10,637 nucleotides of DNA from contig JACQAR010000027.1 of NCBI GenBank assembly GCA_016194825.1, forward strand, positions 1-10,637. Reading direction: 5' to 3'. Under the pieces are notes generated by a model. It did not search any database. It saw only the letters and a program-made list of their open reading frames with translations, and was not told the origin of the DNA. The translations under genes and the position numbers were made by a program. Of the stretch, positions 6,249 to 10,637 are shown piece by piece (the stretch's first letter is position 1; each line of letters starts with the position of its first letter). Origin of the DNA: Chlamydiia bacterium. Lineage in GTDB: Bacteria > Chlamydiota > Chlamydiia > Chlamydiales > SM23-39.

Positions 6249-7580
6249 ATGTCTTCACTGAGATCATCGCTTCTTGCCTGCATGCTTTTGACAGGGGCCC
6301 TGATTGCACAAACTGCTCCTCAAAAACCAGAATTAGCGCAGAGCGCCGATCTTGCTAAATCTGACGAAACCAATGACATGGAAGCTCTCCGCCGCTGGTT
6401 GCGCGACAAGCGAATGATTAGCATTAAGGAATTAGGCGGAGACCTTTCTTTAAGTGCTGAAGTGCGCACCGAATTTCAGGCGATCAATGAAACGAGCCAG
6501 GCGCAAGGAGGGGGTCCCACGATCCGCCAGCGAGGCAATGGGGCTCCGCTTCCCAATAAAGCCTCGAACCCAAAATCAATGTATGCATGGGATGTAGAGC
6601 TCAACCTCATGCTCGACTACCGCACAGATCGGAGCTGGGCAGCCGCTCGCCTTGAATTTGATAATGATATGGGGCAGCAAACAGGGACATTCAACAAGAT
6701 TCGTCTTGAAAAAGCCTACCTCGGAGGGCGTCTCATCGCTGGAGATACCTTCACGATGGACTCAGAACTGGGACGCCGCTTCTTGTTTGACGTTTACGAT
6801 TCAAAAATTGAATTCTCTTCCGTATTTGACGGATTTTTGATCCGTTTGAGCAAGGCATTTGAAGAAATTGGCGATTATTATATGTTGCCCGGTGTTTTTC
6901 TCATCAATGATATCACGAATCACTACGGATGGGCTATCGAGATTGGTGGATTGAAGGTTGCGCACACGGGTCTCAACTTAAAATACTCGCTCATCGATTG
7001 GTATCGGCCCGGAGGCGTCAACATCAGTGGAAATACTGCTACTCAAACCGCTGCTTTACAGCTCCGTTACAAATATTTAATTTCGCAATTGCAAGCGCAG
7101 TACCTGATGTATCCCCAATGGCTTGGCAATCGCCTCATCAAAATGTATGCAGCAGCATTGACCAACCACTTGGCCTCAGGACTTCCCATCACGAGAGGAG
7201 AAAGAGAGAGCTGGGGCGGCTACGCGGGCGTTTCGATTGGCGTAACAAAGAAGAAGGGCGATTGGTCGCTCGATGTCAATTACCAGATTGTACAGGCGCA
7301 AGCGGTTCCCGAATTCGATGCCAACGGCATTGGTCGCGGCAATGCGTTGGGGCTTGGCTTCTATACGCAGTATAACGACGGAAGCGGAGTCATCAATACC
7401 TCTCCGACACAGCCTGTAGGTGCAACGAACTTTCAGGGATTTGCCCTCAATTCTCTGTATGCTGTCACAGACAATCTGACCGTACAGCAGAGCTACCAGA
7501 TGTCATGGACCTTGAACCAGAATATCGGTCCGAACTTGAATTACAAGCAGTACGAGCTGGAGCTAATTTACGCCTTTTAA
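6249..7580 (+). CDS. putative outer-membrane porin/beta-barrel protein (PomS-like?)
   Basis: The 443-aa secreted protein has an N-terminal signal peptide (SLRSSLLACMLLTGALIA, cleavage near residue 20), then a polar linker and a short helical, charged stretch EALRRWLRDKRMISIKELGG (~50-70). The remainder has the alternating, aromatic- and glycine-rich pattern of membrane beta-strands, for example VELNLMLDYRTD and AAARLEFDND, and ends YELELIYAF with a terminal phenylalanine expected for assembly by the BAM machinery. ATG 6249 is chosen over the upstream in-frame TTG (6195) because AAGGA sits 6 nt before it and the signal peptide then starts correctly. The LRRWL..KR..KE.GG.LS.S.EVR.EFQ region reminds me of the PomS porin family of Protochlamydia, but that resemblance is from memory and needs a search. 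Its position directly after a MOMP-like gene supports an envelope role. No catalytic motif was seen. Confidence 0.8.
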   Translation: MSSLRSSLLACMLLTGALIAQTAPQKPELAQSADLAKSDETNDMEALRRWLRDKRMISIKELGGDLSLSAEVRTEFQAINETSQAQGGGPTIRQRGNGAPLPNKASNPKSMYAWDVELNLMLDYRTDRSWAAARLEFDNDMGQQTGTFNKIRLEKAYLGGRLIAGDTFTMDSELGRRFLFDVYDSKIEFSSVFDGFLIRLSKAFEEIGDYYMLPGVFLINDITNHYGWAIEIGGLKVAHTGLNLKYSLIDWYRPGGVNISGNTATQTAALQLRYKYLISQLQAQYLMYPQWLGNRLIKMYAAALTNHLASGLPITRGERESWGGYAGVSIGVTKKKGDWSLDVNYQIVQAQAVPEFDANGIGRGNALGLGFYTQYNDGSGVINTSPTQPVGATNFQGFALNSLYAVTDNLTVQQSYQMSWTLNQNIGPNLNYKQYELELIYAF

Positions 7581-7646
7581 TTTCAATAGACTTCTTGCAT
7601 AACCTGCTTTGTTTGAAAAAATCGGAGATTTTTTTGATGATTTTTA

Positions 7647-7664
7647 GAAACTGCTTGCAGTTTC
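7647..7664 (+). other. 8-bp perfect hairpin downstream of the porin gene
   Basis: GAAACTGC and GCAGTTTC are separated by two T's. It lies 67 nt after the porin stop codon. There is no following T-run on the plus strand, so it is not a textbook intrinsic terminator. A neighbouring A/T-rich hairpin at 7616-7634 (AAAAAATC facing GATTTTTT) ends in a T-run (7629-7635) and may be the actual plus-strand termination signal. Confidence 0.45.
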
Positions 7665-7679
7665 GGATCAAACGAACGA

Positions 7680-7699
7680 GCCGACTTTAAAAAGTCGGC
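7680..7699. other. 9-bp perfect hairpin at the centre of the intergenic element
   Basis: GCCGACTTT faces AAAGTCGGC with only AA between them, essentially a perfect 20-bp palindrome. It sits near the midpoint of the 7587-7811 element. It is followed by a GA-rich run and not by T's on either strand, so a terminator role is doubtful. A protein-binding dyad or a structural apex of the element is possible. Confidence 0.5.
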
Positions 7700-7736
7700 G
7701 AGAGAGAGCGATAAAAATCAGCGAAAAAAGAACCGC

Positions 7737-7790
7737 TTTGCCTGGAAAAATCAAAAATTTGGCAGAAAAGATTTGGTTTTTCCAGGCAAA
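7737..7790 (-). terminator. probable terminator hairpin of the transporter gene
   Basis: TTTGCCTGGAAAAA (7737-7750) and its exact complement (7777-7790) form a 14-bp perfect stem around a 26-nt loop that can pair partly. On the minus strand the stem lies about 19 nt after the transporter stop and is followed within several bases by CTTTTTTC. The long loop and the offset T-run make it non-canonical. It is also part of the inverted-repeat element. Confidence 0.5.
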
Positions 7791-7808
7791 TGGGGTTTCG
7801 AAAGAAGT

Positions 7809-9479
7809 CTAATGTCGGCTGAACGTCATCTTCACTTGCTTGTGGGGGACTTTGAAGCCCAAGAGTCGCTTGACGCTCGCTTCTTTTACACACTCAATCT
7901 GAGAGACGTGGGCATGGGCCTTTTCGAGCGCCTTTTTGTATGCCACTACTAATTCTGGTTTGTCTTTTTTCCTGTGGAAAAACAGGCAAATATGTCGATT
8001 TTTACAGAGAAGCTCTTGTACAGATGCGGCGTCGGGGGTAAGAGGGATGATCCGGATCGAGTCGACCCAGCCATTGACCCAAGGGAATCTGCGGAAATAG
8101 CGGTCAGGACGAAGCAAGATCAACTTAGGTAAAAACCCAAAGAGCAAAATCGCATCCCACCACGATCCTTGCAGTATTAAAATAGTATTGTGGCTCGGAT
8201 GCGAGGAATCCACTTTTACGGTGCGAAGGCGTTTCAATACTTTATTCGCAAAAAAGGGCAAAAAGAAGGAGGAGAGCCTCCCTGTCACAATGAGATTTGC
8301 AACGAAGGTGAGCATCCCCATCAAGGCAAAACCGCTCGAGGCACTAAATCCCAGCTCTTCACTGATTGCGAACAGGCTAAACGAGGCCCACAATACTCCG
8401 ACAAAGCTCAAGAAATTGGAGGCAGCAATGACCTGCCCTCTCTTTTCGTCGGGGCTATTGACCTGAATAAAAGAGTCAAACGGGATCAAAAACCCCCCTC
8501 CTACAACGCCTAAGCAGGCAAGCCAGAGAATCGAGAGCCATAAAGAGGAAGAACAGAAAAAGAGGAGGAAAAAGAATAGAGAAATAAAAAATCCCGAAGA
8601 ACAGGAGATGCCTGGTTCCACCCGATCTTTTGACAATTGCCCAGCGAGGACAGCTCCGATCGCAATCCCCACCGCTGTTGCTAGGAAAAGATATCCGCCA
8701 CCTACCTCTGTCAAGCCAAGCGATTGCATGGCAAAGGGGATGATGTTGAGCTGTGTGAAGGCACCAATAAAGAGGAAAAATGAGGAGCCAAAGATCGCTG
8801 TGATGAGATGCGGCACTTTCCAGCTCATTTTGAAGGTTTGGTAGATTTCATAGAGGAAAATGGGGTTGATTTTTTTAGAAGATCCTTGAGGCTCTGTCTT
8901 CCGAATGCCTAGGCTCGTGAACAGTCCGATCACAGCAATCCCTACGGTACATCCCGCGACAAAGACATAATTTCTGCCAGTGATATCGGTGATGAAAGAG
9001 GCCAAAAAAGTGCCCAAAATAATCGCTAAATAAGTAAAAGAAGTGATCGAGCCATTTGCCTTCGATACCATTTTAGGCTCGACGAGCTCTGGGATGATCC
9101 CATATTTTGAGGGGCCAAAGAGCGCGCTTTGGGTCGCCATGAGAAAAAGCGCAGAATAGGCGCCGAATTCCCATCGAAAATAGACGGAGAGCATTCCAAA
9201 GAACATCACGACTACTTCTAGCGCTTTCGTGGCTACAATGATGGTCCGTTTGCTGATCTTATCGGCCATGACTCCTGCTCCAGAAGAAAAGAGAAGGAAA
9301 GGAATCACAAAGATCGCCCCGGCCAAGGAAAGAATCGAGTTGGCAGCTCCCGGCCCCTTGATATGGATCAACAGGTAAATCACGAGTAATTTAAAAATGT
9401 TGTCATTCAGCGCTCCCAAAAACTGGGTCGCATTCAACAAATAAAAAGAGTGGTAGTCATTACGGAAAAACCAACGCAT
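7809..9479 (-). CDS. MFS transporter (LplT/YgeD-like) with degenerate acyltransferase-like C-terminal domain
   Basis: The 556-aa protein has two parts. Residues ~10-410 form an MFS transporter of about 12 membrane helices, with the family loop motif GVMADKISKRT at 69-79. It resembles the lysophospholipid transporter LplT and the Chlamydia YgeD protein (CT641, about the same length from memory), which would flip lysophospholipid across the inner membrane. Residues ~415-556 are soluble and look like a worn-down PlsC-type acyltransferase. ILILQGSWWDAILL (433-446) occupies the place of the HX4D motif, with Gln437 where the catalytic His should be and Asp442 kept. FRRFPWVNGWVDSIRIIPL (462-480) fits the second PlsC block. 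The FPEGTR block is not recognisable (CLFFHRKKDKP). Acyl transfer is therefore unlikely; substrate or acyl-chain binding is a guess. Two alternatives are an LplT-only function or a different substrate. The ATG lies 54 bp from divergent recC. The TAG stop lies inside the end of the downstream repeat element. Confidence 0.85.
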   Translation of the reverse strand: MRWFFRNDYHSFYLLNATQFLGALNDNIFKLLVIYLLIHIKGPGAANSILSLAGAIFVIPFLLFSSGAGVMADKISKRTIIVATKALEVVVMFFGMLSVYFRWEFGAYSALFLMATQSALFGPSKYGIIPELVEPKMVSKANGSITSFTYLAIILGTFLASFITDITGRNYVFVAGCTVGIAVIGLFTSLGIRKTEPQGSSKKINPIFLYEIYQTFKMSWKVPHLITAIFGSSFFLFIGAFTQLNIIPFAMQSLGLTEVGGGYLFLATAVGIAIGAVLAGQLSKDRVEPGISCSSGFFISLFFFLLFFCSSSLWLSILWLACLGVVGGGFLIPFDSFIQVNSPDEKRGQVIAASNFLSFVGVLWASFSLFAISEELGFSASSGFALMGMLTFVANLIVTGRLSSFFLPFFANKVLKRLRTVKVDSSHPSHNTILILQGSWWDAILLFGFLPKLILLRPDRYFRRFPWVNGWVDSIRIIPLTPDAASVQELLCKNRHICLFFHRKKDKPELVVAYKKALEKAHAHVSQIECVKEASVKRLLGFKVPHKQVKMTFSRH

Positions 9480-9533
9480 CGCTTAATCTTAAGGTTAGAG
9501 TGTATACCCGAAATTTGCAAGGCTGCCTCAGTA
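9480..9533. promoter_or_regulatory. 54-bp divergent gap between transporter gene and recC
   Basis: Both genes must start from here or from within each other. I see TATACC at 9502-9507 (plus) and TATACA on the minus strand, but no well-spaced -35 box for either. An AAGG at 9519-9522, 11 nt before the recC ATG, is the only ribosome-site candidate for recC. The transporter start has no clear Shine-Dalgarno. Confidence 0.3.
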
Positions 9534-10637
9534 ATGGTGAAAAAGTTATTTTTCAGCGATCAGCTCGATGTACTCGTGGACTTTTTGCTCCAAGAGACCG
9601 AGTCTGATGCACCTCTTCATCCGCGCACTCTGCTAGTCCCCCACCCTGAGCTCAAAAATTGGCTCATGTTGAAAATCGCAGAAAAAAAAGGAATTGCAGC
9701 CGGTTATCAAATTTTTACTGTGGATGAACTCCTTTGTCGGACGATGCCTCATCGGATCGTCCTTTTTGCCCAATTATACCAGGCTTTGGAGAAATCACAA
9801 AACACTGAAATTCAAAGTTATTTGCAATGTAAAGCCAAAAAGATTACCGAGCTTGCCGATACCCTGACTGCTCTTTTTTACTCCTATGGTAAAGAGGGGT
9901 TGGAATTGCAGTCCGAGGGATGGCAAGAAGAGCTCTATCGACAGCTATTCCTCAGACAACCATTGCAATTGTCAGCGCCGTTGCATTGTTTTGCCTGTCA
10001 TTTTCTATCTGAAAAAACATGGCATGAAATCCTCCAAGTGGAGAGTGTTTCTCTCTATTTATTTTCTCCTTGCCAACATTTTTGGGAAGATCTGTCGACG
10101 CATTGGGAAAAGAAAAAACTTCTCCAATGCGCCAACCCCCTCTCTCGCCGCCAACTCCAATCTTATCTAGAAGAGGCACCCCCTCTCTTAGCCAATTGGG
10201 GAAAAATGGGACGCGAAACACTCAAAATTCTCGATGCTTACGATTTCCATATAGAAGAATCTTATACTGAAGAAAAAGGAGATAGCGCCCTGAGCCAACT
10301 CAGGCGCAATCTTCTCACCTTTGAGCGCACTCCCATTGCGCAAGACCGCTCGATTGCGATCTTCCAAACCGGCTCTTCACCTTGGCGGGAAATCGAAATC
10401 TTAAAAGAAAACATCGAGCACTTGGCCAAACAGGGCACCCCTTTTTCTGATATGGTGGTACTCGCTCCTGACATCGACTCTTATGTCCCTTTCATTGAAT
10501 TTGTCTTTTCCGATGCCATCCCCTACCGAATTCTCGATGTGGAAATAGGACAAAGAAGCCATTTTCTGCAGGGATTGTACCGTCTGCTCGCCTTCCAACC
10601 CGAAAAGGCACTCCTTCTGTTTGAGACATCCTCTTTC
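9534..10637 (+). CDS. recC: exodeoxyribonuclease V gamma subunit RecC, N-terminal part (3' end outside window)
   Basis: An uninterrupted frame of 368 codons runs from ATG 9534 to the right edge with no stop. RecC is the Chi-recognising, helicase-like subunit of RecBCD, which processes double-strand DNA ends for recombination. Blocks shared in order with E. coli RecC (from memory) are an N-terminal SDQLDVL, HPELKNWL..KIAEKKGIAA at ~37-56, LFSPCQHFWEDL at ~176-187, PPLLANWGKMGR at ~216-227, SSPWREIEIL at 281-290 and DMVVLAPDIDSYVPFIEFVF at 306-325 followed by IPYRILD. E. coli residues ~1-390 correspond, with some shortened loops. The start has only a weak, distant ribosome site (AAGG, 11 nt); GTG at 9537 is an alternative. 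The neighbouring YgeD-like gene is also next to recC in Chlamydia (from memory). recB is expected nearby but outside the window. Confidence 0.96.
   Translation, partial: MVKKLFFSDQLDVLVDFLLQETESDAPLHPRTLLVPHPELKNWLMLKIAEKKGIAAGYQIFTVDELLCRTMPHRIVLFAQLYQALEKSQNTEIQSYLQCKAKKITELADTLTALFYSYGKEGLELQSEGWQEELYRQLFLRQPLQLSAPLHCFACHFLSEKTWHEILQVESVSLYLFSPCQHFWEDLSTHWEKKKLLQCANPLSRRQLQSYLEEAPPLLANWGKMGRETLKILDAYDFHIEESYTEEKGDSALSQLRRNLLTFERTPIAQDRSIAIFQTGSSPWREIEILKENIEHLAKQGTPFSDMVVLAPDIDSYVPFIEFVFSDAIPYRILDVEIGQRSHFLQGLYRLLAFQPEKALLLFETSSF

Larger units (their letters stand above)
7587..7811. repeat. ~225-bp MITE-like element with TA-bounded inverted ends
   Basis: The terminal inverted repeats are TAGACTTCTT at 7587-7596 and AAGAAGTCTA at 7802-7811, perfect over 10 bp. 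The match continues imperfectly inward (AACC, TTTG, TG-AAAAA) for about 30 bp. Both ends carry TA, as expected for IS630/Tc1-type insertion. There is no credible reading frame inside. It fills the gap between two convergent genes and contains four hairpins (7616-7634, 7647-7664, 7680-7699, 7737-7790). The right end includes the TAG stop codon of the transporter gene. A decayed IS or MITE is the favoured reading; a complex bidirectional terminator is the alternative. Confidence 0.6.

Noticed and set aside
9824..9836. GCAATGTAAAGCC resembling the outer arm of the 5157-5357 repeat
   Set aside because: In the middle of recC coding sequence with no partner arm; chance similarity.
10285..10307. GC-rich hairpin (GCGCC..TGAG facing CTCAGGCGC)
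   Set aside because: Inside intact recC coding sequence, with one bulge and no T-run; treated as coding coincidence.
1..10637. tRNA/rRNA genes, CRISPR arrays, transposase genes
   Set aside because: No tRNA arm pattern, no rRNA-like sequence, no regularly spaced repeats and no transposase-like protein could be recognised on either strand.

Overview
The window looks like chromosomal DNA from a member of the Chlamydiota, most likely an environmental (Parachlamydiales-type) lineage rather than a Chlamydia pathogen. The main reasons are a thrS-parA-pGP6-D-like gene run, as remembered from Chlamydia chromosomes; an outer-membrane protein with the MOMP N- and C-terminal signatures; a second barrel protein that resembles the porins of amoeba symbionts; and an LplT/YgeD-like transporter next to recC, a pairing also remembered from Chlamydia. 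All family comparisons are from memory; no database was searched.

Layout, left to right. (1) The 3' end of dapA (+) runs into the window and overlaps the 3' end of purB tail to tail. (2) A tight minus-strand cluster follows, read from right to left: thrS (from 5107), parA, a pGP6-D-like gene and purB. The gaps are 7 bp, a 4-bp ATGA overlap and 0 bp, so one transcript with translational coupling is likely. A near-consensus promoter for it lies at 5136-5164. (3) The divergent gap 5108-5381 is almost filled by a long imperfect inverted repeat (5157-5357). Its outer arm supplies the -35 box of the thrS promoter. (4) Two plus-strand outer-membrane beta-barrel genes follow: a short MOMP-like gene, then a putative porin with its own promoter and ribosome site. 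(5) The convergent gap 7581-7808 holds a second element of about 225 bp with TA-bounded inverted ends and four internal hairpins. It resembles a MITE, and its right end includes the stop codon of the next gene. (6) A minus-strand MFS lysophospholipid-transporter-like gene has a degenerate acyltransferase-like C-terminal domain. (7) Divergent from it, the 5' part of recC (+) runs off the right edge with no stop codon.

Functionally the window mixes lysine/meso-diaminopimelate synthesis (dapA), purine nucleotide metabolism (purB), tRNA charging (thrS), plasmid-type partition or regulatory functions moved to the chromosome (parA, pGP6-D-like), cell-envelope proteins (MOMP-like, porin-like, lipid transporter) and double-strand-break repair (recC). 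The least ordinary parts are the two non-coding inverted-repeat elements, the animal-type adenylosuccinate lyase at the end of the thrS cluster, and the acyltransferase-like domain that has lost its catalytic histidine.
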